Source: Pleionea mediterranea
GTDB lineage: Bacteria; Pseudomonadota; Gammaproteobacteria; Enterobacterales; Kangiellaceae
NCBI RefSeq assembly: GCF_003148745.1
Contig: NZ_QGGU01000006.1
Location: 62,001 to 126,000 of the forward strand
Reading direction: 5' to 3'
DNA length: 64,000 bases
The notes beneath the pieces were generated by a model, which did no database searches, was not told the origin of the DNA, and saw only the letters and a list, made by a program, of their open reading frames with translations. Position numbers and translations under genes: made by a program. Shown piece by piece: positions 15,516 through 24,284 of the stretch (its first letter is position 1; every line of letters starts with the position of its first letter).

Positions 15516-16502
15516 ATGAATTTTTTAGCTTGCCGTGTATTTAATCAGTCTGGCGAAGTTTCGCATCAATTAACCGAAATGTCCGTTGATGAACTCTCTG
15601 CTGGCGATGTGGTGATCAAGGTTCATTATTCAAGCGTTAATTACAAAGATGCGCTGGCGGCCACAGGGCGCGGAAAAATATTAAAGCAGTTTCCATTAAA
15701 CGCAGGTATCGATCTGGCGGGTGAGGTTATCAGCAGTGAGTCAGACGAATTTAAGCAAGGCGATAAAGTGTTGGTGAATGGCTGTGGTCTTGGCGAACAG
15801 TTTGATGGTGGGCTGGCGCAAGTTGCACGGGTTAAAAGTGAATTTGTGATCCCCATGCCAGACGGACTGGATGCAAAGTCGGCGATGGCGTTAGGAACCG
15901 CAGGTTTCACTGCGGCATTGGCGCTTCACCGCATGCAACAAAATGATCAAACCAGGGAGAAAGGGCCGATTGTGGTAACGGGCGCTTCCGGTGGTGTCGG
16001 CAGTGTTGCGGTTAATATTTTATCGTCGCAGGGTTATGAGGTGATAGCTGTGTCAGGACGAGAGCAATATCATTCATTTTTAAAACAACTGGGTGCCAAC
16101 CAGGTGGTCAGTATTGACGATTTAAAACTGGGTTCAAAACCACTGGAAGGTGGCCGTTTTGGCGGTGTGATTGATAATGTAGGCGGCGAGTTATTGTCAC
16201 AGTTATTGGCGCACGTAAATTTGTGGGGCAATGTGGCCAGTATTGGTTTGGCCGACAGTGCAAAACTTTCGGCGACTGTGTTTCCATTTATTTTACGCGG
16301 CGTCAGTTTATTAGGCGTTAGTTCAACCAATTGCCCAATGTCCTTAAGAAAAGATATCTGGCAGCGGTTGGGCAGTGATTTAAAACCGGACGCTCTCGAT
16401 AGTATTATTACCGACGATGTTGCCTTGAAAGATGTATCGAGTGTGTTTACGGATATTCTTGATCGTAAACGCTATGGACGCGTTGTGATTAACTGTCAGT
16501 AG
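15516..16502 (+). CDS. acuI: Acrylyl-CoA reductase (NADPH) / YhdH family, MDR superfamily
   Basis: A 328-residue zinc-free medium-chain dehydrogenase. Family landmarks are SSVNYKDALAATGRGKI, FPLNAGIDLAGEV, GLGEQFDGGLAQVARV, the Rossmann motif VTGASGGVGSVA and the C-terminal RKRYGRVVINC. These are characteristic of the AcuI/YhdH branch, which reduces acrylyl-CoA to propionyl-CoA with NADPH. In marine bacteria this detoxifies acrylate from DMSP. No DMSP lyase is nearby, so the role here could be general acrylyl-CoA clearance. It is a single gene. Confidence 0.88.
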   Translation: MNFLACRVFNQSGEVSHQLTEMSVDELSAGDVVIKVHYSSVNYKDALAATGRGKILKQFPLNAGIDLAGEVISSESDEFKQGDKVLVNGCGLGEQFDGGLAQVARVKSEFVIPMPDGLDAKSAMALGTAGFTAALALHRMQQNDQTREKGPIVVTGASGGVGSVAVNILSSQGYEVIAVSGREQYHSFLKQLGANQVVSIDDLKLGSKPLEGGRFGGVIDNVGGELLSQLLAHVNLWGNVASIGLADSAKLSATVFPFILRGVSLLGVSSTNCPMSLRKDIWQRLGSDLKPDALDSIITDDVALKDVSSVFTDILDRKRYGRVVINCQ

Positions 16503-16546
16503 CTTTAAGTTTTATAATTTTTACCGCGATAATTTTTTATTACGTT

Positions 16547-16610
16547 AGCTTTTCATCGCAACAGCTTTTCATCACATTAGTTTTTCATCGCAACAGCTTT
16601 TCATCACAGA
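16547..16610. repeat. Tandem repeat of four 16-bp units overlapping the GGDEF/EAL stop codon
   Basis: Units close to AGCTTTTCATCGCAAC begin at 16547, 16563, 16579 and 16595, in exact 16-bp phase. The array runs through the end of the minus-strand gene whose stop is at 16585, so the last codons of that protein lie inside the repeat. Unit gain or loss could alter its C-terminus. Confidence 0.85.
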
Positions 16611-18864
16611 ACAGCGTGCTGGCTTGAGCGGTCATAGGGTGCGCAATTAAAAACCCCTGTACCTGCTGACAGCCGGCATTTTTTAGAAAGTACAATTGTT
16701 CACTGTTTTCAACGCCTTCGGCAATCACATTTAATTTTAAATTTTTGGCCAATGAAATGATGGCGTTGGTGATGGCTTCATCGTCTTTGTCTTTTCCTAA
16801 ATCTTGCACAAAAGCCTTGTCGATTTTTAACGTGTCGATGGGTAATTTTTTTAAATAACTGAGCGACGAGTAGCCGGTGCCAAAATCGTCTACTGCTATG
16901 CGCACACCCATTTCTTTTAGTTGTGTCAGTGTGGTGATGGCCGAGTCGGGATCTTCCATTAACATGGTTTCGGTAATTTCCAGCTCCAGCAGTTCCGGTG
17001 GCATATGGCTTTCGGCCAACAGACTGGCGACGGTTTTGTACAAACTTTGTTGTTGAAACTGTCGCGCAGAAATATTCACCGATACCGGCAAGTTAAAGTT
17101 TCTGACTTGCCATTTTTTTGCCTGTTCGCAGGCTTCACGCAATACCCAGTTACCAATTTCATTCACCTGACCGGTTTCTTCGGCAATGGCGATAAATTCG
17201 TCCGGTTCTATGGCGCCTATATTGGCATTGTGCCAGCGCAATAACGCCTCCATGCCGATGATCTTGTTGCTGGTTAAGTCAAGTTTTGGCTGATACACCA
17301 ATTCCAGCTCATTATTGTTAAGTGCCCGGCGTAACTGGTTTCCAACGGTCAGTTTACGCAAGGTTTTGGTTTGAATGTCTTCGTTGTAAAACTGAAAGTT
17401 TCTTCGGCCTTTACTTTTGGCAAAATGAAGTGCGCTTTCGGTATTTTTTAATAGCGTAATGGAATCGTTACCATCTTGTGGATAGCGGCTTATGCCAATG
17501 CTGGGGCTAATAATAATTTCATGGTGTTCAACGGTTAGCGAATGCTCAAAGGTGGTTAATATCTGTTGCGCCAGATCTTCCAGGTTTTTGATATCGATAA
17601 ATTCTGGCAGCAACAGGGTAAACTCGTCACCGCCAAGCCGGGCTACGGTGCCACTGGTGTTGGGAATTTGCTGTTTTAATGTTAACGCCACCCGTTGCAA
17701 CAACTGATCGCCAATACCATGCCCAAGTGAGTCATTGATGTGCTTAAAGTGATCCACATCCACACACATCAAACTAAAGCCTTTGCTCTTGTTGTTGGGA
17801 TCACTGGCGCGTTCAATGGTGTTGGACAGACGTTGATGAAATAAGGCTCGATTGGGCAGTCCGGTTAAGGTGTCGTAATTGGCCAGATAGAGCAGTTTAT
17901 CTTCACGACGTTTTTGATCGGTAATGTCGGAAAAAATAACCACATAGTATTCTTTATCGGATTGAAACTGCTCAACCCGTTTAATTTCGATGCGGGTTAA
18001 AATTTCTTGTTGCGCCGATGCTTTTTGCCAAAGCTCTCCCTGCCAGTAGTGATCGGCGCGAAGCGATTTCATTAATTTTGAATAAAAGGCTGAGCCGTGT
18101 CGATCGGAAAAAGAAGAATGCAGAGGTTTGCCTAATACATCGCCTTCTGATTGGCCCATAAGCCGAATAAACGCATGGTTTACCAGCTGGATACGGAGGT
18201 CCTTATCGGTGAGCACCACCACTTCATTCATGCTCTGGATCACTTCTGCGGCCAGTCGTAACTCTTCTTCGGCGCGTTTGCGTTCGGTAATGTCGGTTTG
18301 TGTGCCGGCAGCCCTTAGTGGGTTACCCAAGCTGTCTCGGGATACTACTTTGCCTTTATCAAGGATCCAGCGCCATCCGCCATCTTTCGATAAGGCGCGG
18401 TATTCGGCTTCAAAGTGCGAGCTGTCGCCTTTTAGGTGTTTTTTGACTTCGGCAGAAACTTTTGCCGTGTCATCGGGATGCATCAGCTTAAGCAATTGCA
18501 CGGTGGTGTTATCAAAGTCTTCCGGTTGATAACCGAGCATTTCCGGAATGCCTTTGCGATTAACCAGTCCGGAGCTGATATCCCAATCCCATAAGCCATC
18601 GCCACTGCCCCAAAGTGCCCAGTGCAGCTGCTCTTCTGACTGTTGCAACTTTTCTTCAGACTGACGGTGTGCCCGGTGACGATAAAGCGCCACAATGCTG
18701 ATCACACCGACCAAAATTAATAAGGATAAATATAAGAAATAGGAGTTATTCAGAACAGAGCCGTCGGATGAGTAGGCCAGAACCGGTTGGGGGCTGGTCA
18801 ATGCGGCCAATAAAAAGCACAGACTTATGTTGTTGTTTGTTATAAAGCGCGATGCAGTGCTCAT
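16585..18864 (-). CDS. PAS-PAS-GGDEF-EAL cyclic-di-GMP enzyme
   Basis: The 759-residue membrane protein has a signal-like hydrophobic N-terminus and a membrane helix (residues 42-61). Two PAS domains follow (about 78-195, ending ITERKRAEEEL, and 200-320), then GGDEF (about 325-490, motif GGDEF at 411-415) and EAL (about 505-755, EAL at 539-541). The EAL metal and catalytic residues look complete (NISARQF, LEITETM, DDFGTGYSS, LKIDKAF, AEGVE, QGFLIA), so phosphodiesterase activity is likely. The GGDEF site is also intact but lacks the upstream RxxD inhibitory site. PAS1 ends in the WRWILDKGKVV pattern of PAS_3. It is monocistronic. Confidence 0.92.
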   Translation of the reverse strand: MSTASRFITNNNISLCFLLAALTSPQPVLAYSSDGSVLNNSYFLYLSLLILVGVISIVALYRHRAHRQSEEKLQQSEEQLHWALWGSGDGLWDWDISSGLVNRKGIPEMLGYQPEDFDNTTVQLLKLMHPDDTAKVSAEVKKHLKGDSSHFEAEYRALSKDGGWRWILDKGKVVSRDSLGNPLRAAGTQTDITERKRAEEELRLAAEVIQSMNEVVVLTDKDLRIQLVNHAFIRLMGQSEGDVLGKPLHSSFSDRHGSAFYSKLMKSLRADHYWQGELWQKASAQQEILTRIEIKRVEQFQSDKEYYVVIFSDITDQKRREDKLLYLANYDTLTGLPNRALFHQRLSNTIERASDPNNKSKGFSLMCVDVDHFKHINDSLGHGIGDQLLQRVALTLKQQIPNTSGTVARLGGDEFTLLLPEFIDIKNLEDLAQQILTTFEHSLTVEHHEIIISPSIGISRYPQDGNDSITLLKNTESALHFAKSKGRRNFQFYNEDIQTKTLRKLTVGNQLRRALNNNELELVYQPKLDLTSNKIIGMEALLRWHNANIGAIEPDEFIAIAEETGQVNEIGNWVLREACEQAKKWQVRNFNLPVSVNISARQFQQQSLYKTVASLLAESHMPPELLELEITETMLMEDPDSAITTLTQLKEMGVRIAVDDFGTGYSSLSYLKKLPIDTLKIDKAFVQDLGKDKDDEAITNAIISLAKNLKLNVIAEGVENSEQLYFLKNAGCQQVQGFLIAHPMTAQASTLFCDEKLLR

Positions 18865-19201
18865 GTTTATTCTCTGTTATAATCTGCGGCTTTAAATATA
18901 ACCAAACTGCTGACTAAATTTAACAACTAATGCAACTTAACCGTTAATTTATAATGAATCGCAGTTGGATTGTATGTAAATAATACAATTACAGGCTGAA
19001 CAGACCAGTCCTTGAAAGTATTTGTGTCATTAGTAGAGTATTAAATAGGTCGGTTACCGACAGCAGTATCGACACGAATGATTATCCAAAGCAATACCAA
19101 TATCGTAAACAATAGCGTAAGTAAAGACGTAAACATTGAGAACGACAATACATAACAACGTTAATCATAGTAACGGACAAAGGTAATAAACGGCATCTTA
19201 T
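18865..19201. other. 337-bp divergent intergenic region
   Basis: It lies between the GGDEF/EAL gene (minus) and the yadG-like gene (plus). The one notable element is the perfect palindrome GTCGGTTACCGAC at 19049-19061, an operator-sized inverted repeat with no assigned binder. No ORF is supported. Confidence 0.45.
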
Positions 19202-20131
19202 ATGGCAGCAACAGCATTATCTATTTCGAAACTTGAGAAAACCTATCAAAACGGTTTTCAGGCACTAAAAAGCATAGATTTAACGGTTCCGGAAGGGGAT
19301 TTTTTTGCCTTACTGGGCCCCAATGGTGCCGGTAAATCCACCACCATTGGTATCATTACGTCCTTGGTGAATAAAACCTCGGGCAAGGTGTCGGTGTTTG
19401 GTTACGATTTAGAAACGCAATTATCACAAGCCAAGCGTTGTTTGGGTTTAGTGCCGCAAGAATTTAATTTTTCGCAGTTTGAGTCGCCGGAACAAATTGT
19501 GATTAATCAGGCTGGTTATTACGGCATACCCCGTAAACAGGCTACGGTACGGGCCGAAGAAGTGCTGAAACAACTTGGCCTGTGGGACAAACGCAGTCAG
19601 CCTTCGCGCAATTTATCGGGTGGAATGAAACGTCGTTTAATGATTGCCCGGGCGTTGATGCACAAACCCAGGTTGTTGATCCTTGATGAGCCAACGGCCG
19701 GTGTGGATATCGAACTTAGACGTTCCATGTGGGAGTTTTTAACCGAGCTGAACGAGCAGGGCACCACCATTGTGTTAACCACTCACTATCTGGAAGAGGC
19801 AGAAAGTCTGTGCCGCAATATTGCCATTATCGATGACGGTCAAATCATAGAAAACACCAGCAAAAAAGATTTATTGTCGAAGCTGGATATGGAAACCTTT
19901 GTGCTGGATATTGAAACCTGGGATGGTGAGTTACCCGAGTTGACCGATATGGCCTTGCGTAAACGCGATGATCATACCCTGGAGGTGGATGTGTCGCGCA
20001 CTCATAACGTTAATAATTTATTTTTAAAACTTAACGATGCTGGCATTAAAGTTCTCAGCATGCGTAATAAGGCCAATCGACTTGAAGAGTTGTTTGTGCG
20101 CATTGTTGAAAACAAGAAACAGAAACAATAA
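19202..20131 (+). CDS. yadG: ABC transporter ATP-binding protein, YadG type
   Basis: The 309-residue ATPase has Walker A GPNGAGKST (about residue 39), the Q-loop QEFNF, the signature LSGGMKRRL, Walker B LLILDEPTAG and the switch histidine in LTTHYLEEAE. The 80-residue C-terminal extension is typical of the DrrA/YadG branch. It is followed 56 bp downstream by the matching ABC-2 permease. The pair forms an exporter of unknown substrate; homologues export drugs, lipids or polysaccharide parts. It acts on the inner face of the cytoplasmic membrane. Confidence 0.92.
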   Translation: MAATALSISKLEKTYQNGFQALKSIDLTVPEGDFFALLGPNGAGKSTTIGIITSLVNKTSGKVSVFGYDLETQLSQAKRCLGLVPQEFNFSQFESPEQIVINQAGYYGIPRKQATVRAEEVLKQLGLWDKRSQPSRNLSGGMKRRLMIARALMHKPRLLILDEPTAGVDIELRRSMWEFLTELNEQGTTIVLTTHYLEEAESLCRNIAIIDDGQIIENTSKKDLLSKLDMETFVLDIETWDGELPELTDMALRKRDDHTLEVDVSRTHNVNNLFLKLNDAGIKVLSMRNKANRLEELFVRIVENKKQKQ

Positions 20132-20187
20132 CGCACTTTTTCAATCATTCTTTTAACCGGTTTAAAACAGTTATCAGGTTTATACAT

Positions 20188-20955
20188 ATGCGAGAGAATT
20201 TAGTCGCTTTACAAAGTATTTTAAGTAAAGAAATTACACGGTATTTTAGAATATGGGTACAAACCCTTTTACCGCCAGCCATTACCATGACACTGTATTT
20301 TGTTATTTTTGGTAATCTGATTGGCTCGCGCGTCGGTGAAATGGGCGGCGTCAGTTATATGGCCTACATTACGCCGGGTATTATTATGATGTCGGTGATC
20401 ACCAACTCATATTCCAATGTGGTGTCCTCGTTTTTCAGCGCCAAGTTTCAACGTCATATTGAGGAGTTATTGGTTGCGCCAGTACCTAATATTTATATTT
20501 TACTGGGTTACATTGGTGGCGGAGTATCACGAGGGCTGCTCACAGGCGCCATCGTAACTTTGGTAAGTCTGTTCTTTGTGGACTTACAAATTCATAATGT
20601 AGCGGTTGTGTGTATTGTTATTTTGCTTACCTCAACCCTGTTTGCACTGGGTGGATTTATCAATGCGGTGTTTGCAAAAAAGTTTGATGATATTTCCATT
20701 GTGCCGACATTTATATTAACGCCTTTAACCTATCTGGGCGGGGTGTTTTACACCATTACGTTATTACCCGATGTATGGCAAAAAATATCCCTCGCCAATC
20801 CTATTTTGTATATGGTTAATGCGTTTCGTTATGGCTTTTTGGGTTATTCTGATATTTCTTTAACGGTTGCCTTTAGCATCATTGGACTTTTTATTGTTGC
20901 CATGTTTTTATTTGCGCTATATTTACTCAATACAGGCAAAGGCCTTAAAAGCTAA
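20188..20955 (+). CDS. yadH: ABC-2 type permease, YadH type
   Basis: A 255-residue membrane protein with six hydrophobic helices. It has the ABC-2 signature segment around TPLTYLGGVFYTITLLPDVWQKISLANPILYMVNAFRYG near residues 175-215, which YadH-type permeases share. It is the partner of the ATPase encoded just upstream in the same orientation and is presumably co-transcribed. Confidence 0.92.
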   Translation: MRENLVALQSILSKEITRYFRIWVQTLLPPAITMTLYFVIFGNLIGSRVGEMGGVSYMAYITPGIIMMSVITNSYSNVVSSFFSAKFQRHIEELLVAPVPNIYILLGYIGGGVSRGLLTGAIVTLVSLFFVDLQIHNVAVVCIVILLTSTLFALGGFINAVFAKKFDDISIVPTFILTPLTYLGGVFYTITLLPDVWQKISLANPILYMVNAFRYGFLGYSDISLTVAFSIIGLFIVAMFLFALYLLNTGKGLKS

Positions 20956-21035
20956 AGCAGCCAGTGTCTTAAGACGTTTAAGCGCTTTAAAAAGGCGTTT
21001 TTACAAAGGCTATCGTATTAGAGAAGGAATAAAGT

Positions 21036-21632
21036 ATGGCGGATGAACAAAGAGCGGTGTTTCCATTAAGCTCCGTTCTTTTTCCCGGTGCAACCTTACA
21101 GTTGATGATATTTGAACCTCGCTATCTTGATATGGTGAGCCACTGCTTATCGACTCAACAGCCGTTTATTATCTGTCAGTTAACTTCCGGGCAGGAAGTC
21201 GGAAAAGCCGCGCCTTTTGAAGCCATCGGTACTTTTGCGCACATTGTTGATTTTGATCAGGGCGAAGAAGGCGTGTTGATGATCACCGTGGTCGGCGGCA
21301 GTCGGGTTTGTGTATTGGAGCACACGGTTAATCAGGATCAGTTAACCCTGACTCAGGATTATCGGGTATTGCCGGATGTTGAAGACAGTTTAATTCCACC
21401 AGAAACCGCACCCTTAAAAGAATTATTGCTTAAGCTGGCGAAATTGCCGGATATCGGCATTGAGGTAGATCCCGAACAACTCGACAGTGCCGAGTTTGTG
21501 GTAAATCAACTGGCGCAAATACTGCCATTAGAAACAGATTTCAAACAATATCTGCTGGAAGAAAGCGATAGCTTTGAAAAATGCCTGGAGCTTTACGAGC
21601 AATTGCTGACCGATTCCATGTATGACGAGTAA
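21036..21632 (+). CDS. LON substrate-binding (N-terminal) domain protein
   Basis: The 198-residue protein is a stand-alone copy of the domain that begins Lon proteases: VFPLSSVLFPGATLQLMIFEPRY at the start, then FAHIVDF and a helical C-terminal part. There is no ATPase or protease domain. Such proteins are widespread in gammaproteobacteria and thought to bind substrates or partners, but no function is established. AAGGA precedes the ATG. It lies 80 bp after yadH on the same strand, so it may be read through from the transporter. Confidence 0.88.
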   Translation: MADEQRAVFPLSSVLFPGATLQLMIFEPRYLDMVSHCLSTQQPFIICQLTSGQEVGKAAPFEAIGTFAHIVDFDQGEEGVLMITVVGGSRVCVLEHTVNQDQLTLTQDYRVLPDVEDSLIPPETAPLKELLLKLAKLPDIGIEVDPEQLDSAEFVVNQLAQILPLETDFKQYLLEESDSFEKCLELYEQLLTDSMYDE

Positions 21633-21946
21633 CCACTCTGGCCATTACGTCTTACTCGATAACCAAAAGTAATTGTTACCCGCCTGATAATTTTGATACA
21701 AAAGAGCTATTCATTTGAGGATAAACTGAAGAAAGTTTTCAACCCTGTCTGAGTGGTTAAGACAAAGATACAAACAAGATACCAAGCAGGTCGTCAATCA
21801 TCTTATTTTATCCTCCACGCTATTCTTGCCTGTTTTTTTATGATTAACACCAAGATTACACATTTGAATAGTATTAACGTGAACATCATTAACTTAAATA
21901 TCATTAATTTGAATTTATATTGAATAACCGTTGCCCGGAGAGCGCT
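21633..21946. other. 314-bp leader region of the aroF-tyrA operon
   Basis: No gene is supported. It holds three 15-bp tandem units at 21870-21914. I looked for a TyrR-type box (TGTAAA-N6-TTTACA) and did not find a convincing one. Confidence 0.4.
21870..21914. repeat. Three 15-bp tandem units before aroF
   Basis: Units AGTATTAACGTGAAC, ATCATTAACTTAAAT and ATCATTAATTTGAAT follow each other without gaps, ending 32 bp before the aroF start codon. Confidence 0.7.
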
Positions 21947-22990
21947 ATGAAGCCGCAACTGAATAACATTAACATTGAACGCGAACAGGTGTTAACCGCA
22001 CCCCATGTATTAAAGGATGAAACACCTTTGTCGGATGCAGGCCGTGCCACAGTGTTACGTTATCGACAGGAAATTGGTGACATACTCGACGGTAACGATA
22101 AGCGGGTGATAGTGGTTGCAGGGCCCTGTTCCATTCACGATATCGATGCCGCAAAAGAATACGCCCGCCGTTTAAAAGTATTGCACGATAAGTTTCAGGA
22201 CAGGTTATTGATAGTGATGCGGGTTTATTTTGAAAAACCACGCACCACCATTGGCTGGAAAGGCTTGATTAATGATCCCCATTTAAACGACACCTTTGAT
22301 GTGGAGTATGGTTTAAGACAAGCGCGGGAATTACTCACCTGGATAGCCGAACTTGGGTTGCCCGCCGGTACCGAAGTGCTGGATCCTATTTCGCCGCAAT
22401 ACATGGCCGAGCTGTTCAGCTGGGCCGCCATAGGTGCCCGAACCACCGAGTCACAAACCCATCGTGAAATGGCGTCGGGCTTATCCATGCCGGTTGGTTT
22501 TAAAAATGGCACCGACGGTAATATTGAGGTGGCGATCAATGCCATGCAGTCGGCCAGTTCGCCGCATCATTTTATTGGTATTAATCAGCAAGGGCAGGTG
22601 GCGCTGATTGAAACCCGTGGAAACCCGCACAGCCATATTATATTGCGCGGCGGTAAGCACCCGAATTACGACTCGGTTCATATCGCCATGCTCGAGCAAC
22701 AGTTAAAGCAGGCAAAGCTAGAACCGCGTTTTGTGATTGATTGCAGTCATGGCAATTCGCAGAAAGATTATCGTTTGCAACCTCTGGTGTTTCGCAATGT
22801 GATTGAACAGATCCGGCAGGGCAATCGTTCAATACTCGGAGTAATGCTGGAAAGCCATTTAAACGAAGGGCAACAGAAAAAAAGTGCCGATCCGGCGGAT
22901 CTCGAATACGGAGTCTCCATAACTGACGCTTGTATTAACTGGCAAACTACGGAAGAATTGCTGGCACACAGTTATCAGCAACTTGCGTAA
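21947..22990 (+). CDS. aroF: 3-deoxy-7-phosphoheptulonate (DAHP) synthase, AroF/G type
   Basis: A 347-residue class I DAHP synthase, the first enzyme of the shikimate pathway (phosphoenolpyruvate plus erythrose 4-phosphate). Landmarks are VVAGPCSIHD, MRVYFEKPRTTIGWKGLINDPHLN, the AIGARTTESQTHREMASGLSMPVGFKN stretch, ILRGG and DCSHGNSQK, with metal and substrate residues in place. I start at the ATG at 21947, six bases after GGAG, not the TTG at 21920. The gene is eight bases upstream of tyrA, the E. coli aroF-tyrA arrangement, which favours the tyrosine-sensitive isozyme. Feedback specificity cannot be read with certainty. Confidence 0.9.
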   Translation: MKPQLNNINIEREQVLTAPHVLKDETPLSDAGRATVLRYRQEIGDILDGNDKRVIVVAGPCSIHDIDAAKEYARRLKVLHDKFQDRLLIVMRVYFEKPRTTIGWKGLINDPHLNDTFDVEYGLRQARELLTWIAELGLPAGTEVLDPISPQYMAELFSWAAIGARTTESQTHREMASGLSMPVGFKNGTDGNIEVAINAMQSASSPHHFIGINQQGQVALIETRGNPHSHIILRGGKHPNYDSVHIAMLEQQLKQAKLEPRFVIDCSHGNSQKDYRLQPLVFRNVIEQIRQGNRSILGVMLESHLNEGQQKKSADPADLEYGVSITDACINWQTTEELLAHSYQQLA

Positions 22991-22998
22991 AGTTTTTA

Positions 22999-24180
22999 AT
23001 GAAGAATGACCGGCAGCAACTTGAACAACTCAGACAATCCATAGACGAATGCGATGAAGCGCTGCTGGCCCTGTTAAAAAAGCGTCAGGGTTTTGTCGAG
23101 CAACTGGTTGCTCATAAACAGGCGGCGGGTGATGCGGTGTTTGTTCCGGAGCGGGAACAGGCGATTTTTCAGAGATTAACCGACCGTGCCGATTTTTATG
23201 GGCTGGACTTTGAACTGGTGCGCGATATTCTGCAGCGCATAATGCGCGATTCTTACGCGCGTCAGGCGCGAATTCAACGGCATATTTCACCTCAAAACCA
23301 AGATCATCAACCAGCTACTCAACCGCATCAACAGCCGCAATCCGCTAAATCCATATGTGTTATTGGCGGCAAGGGCCAGCTAGGCGGCTTTTTTGTCGAG
23401 CAGTTTCGGTTAAGCGGTCACTCGGTTTGTGTGCTGGATCGCAATGACTGGCCGAATGCCGACCAGTTATTGGCGAATAAGGATCTGGTGCTAATAGCGG
23501 TGCCTATGGCAGAAACGGAAACCACCATCGAACAATTATCGGGCCTGTCGGATCACACGTTACTGGCCGATATTACCTCGGTTAAACATCAGCCATTGCA
23601 ACACATGCTAAAGGTTCATTCCGGTCCGGTGATTGGCTTGCATCCCATGTTTGGCCCAGGGCAATCCCATATGGCAAGGCAGTTACTGCTCTACACTCAA
23701 GGGCGGCAGCCAGAAGCATCCGATTGGTTATTGCAGCAGTTCAGGCAGTGGGGCTGTTACACCGAAAGCATTGACGCAGAGGCGCACGATACCCTTATGG
23801 GCACGGTTCAGGCGCTAAGGCATTTTGTGACCTTTGTAACCGGTTGGCAATTGATGGCCAATGGCCAGTCGCTGGATGAATTGCTGCGGGTGAGCTCGCC
23901 CATTTATCGGCTTGAGTTATCGCTGATCGGCCGGTTATTTGCCCAGCAACCGGAACTCTATGTGGATATCTGGCTAAAAAGCGAACAGGCACCGTCGGTG
24001 ATCAGTGCCTTTGGCGACTGTTTTAAGCAAGCAGAAGGCTGGATCAATAAAGGCGAACGGACGCAACTGATTAATCAGTTTAAACAAATAGCCGATTACT
24101 TTTCTCACAGCAACGCAGACTTTTTTCAACAAAGTGATACACTACTCGAAGCCTTTCGAGAGCGCATTCAATCCAGCTGA
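22999..24180 (+). CDS. tyrA: Bifunctional chorismate mutase / prephenate dehydrogenase (T-protein)
   Basis: The 393-residue fusion has an AroQ chorismate mutase (residues 1-95, RQSIDECDEALLALLKKRQ and RDSYARQARI), a Gln/His/Pro-rich linker (about 96-113) and an NAD-dependent prephenate dehydrogenase (IGGKGQLGGFFVEQF, DITSVK, GLHPMFGPG, then the C-terminal helical domain). It converts chorismate to 4-hydroxyphenylpyruvate for tyrosine. It is about 20 residues longer than E. coli TyrA, mostly from the linker. It is translated from an ATG eight bases after aroF with no clear ribosome site, so coupling to aroF translation is likely. Confidence 0.93.
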   Translation: MKNDRQQLEQLRQSIDECDEALLALLKKRQGFVEQLVAHKQAAGDAVFVPEREQAIFQRLTDRADFYGLDFELVRDILQRIMRDSYARQARIQRHISPQNQDHQPATQPHQQPQSAKSICVIGGKGQLGGFFVEQFRLSGHSVCVLDRNDWPNADQLLANKDLVLIAVPMAETETTIEQLSGLSDHTLLADITSVKHQPLQHMLKVHSGPVIGLHPMFGPGQSHMARQLLLYTQGRQPEASDWLLQQFRQWGCYTESIDAEAHDTLMGTVQALRHFVTFVTGWQLMANGQSLDELLRVSSPIYRLELSLIGRLFAQQPELYVDIWLKSEQAPSVISAFGDCFKQAEGWINKGERTQLINQFKQIADYFSHSNADFFQQSDTLLEAFRERIQSS

Positions 24181-24284
24181 TGCGATTTTAGGGCAGATAA
24201 TGTTTCCATAAGTGTCGAGAACTCAGAGCCAGCCTTTGATTCGGCCAGCAATTTTTTCAAGCACAAAATAATTCGATCAACCGT

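Noticed and set aside
21633-21946. A TyrR box or tyrosine leader peptide before aroF
   Set aside because: No sequence close to TGTAAA-N6-TTTACA and no Tyr-rich leader frame was found.
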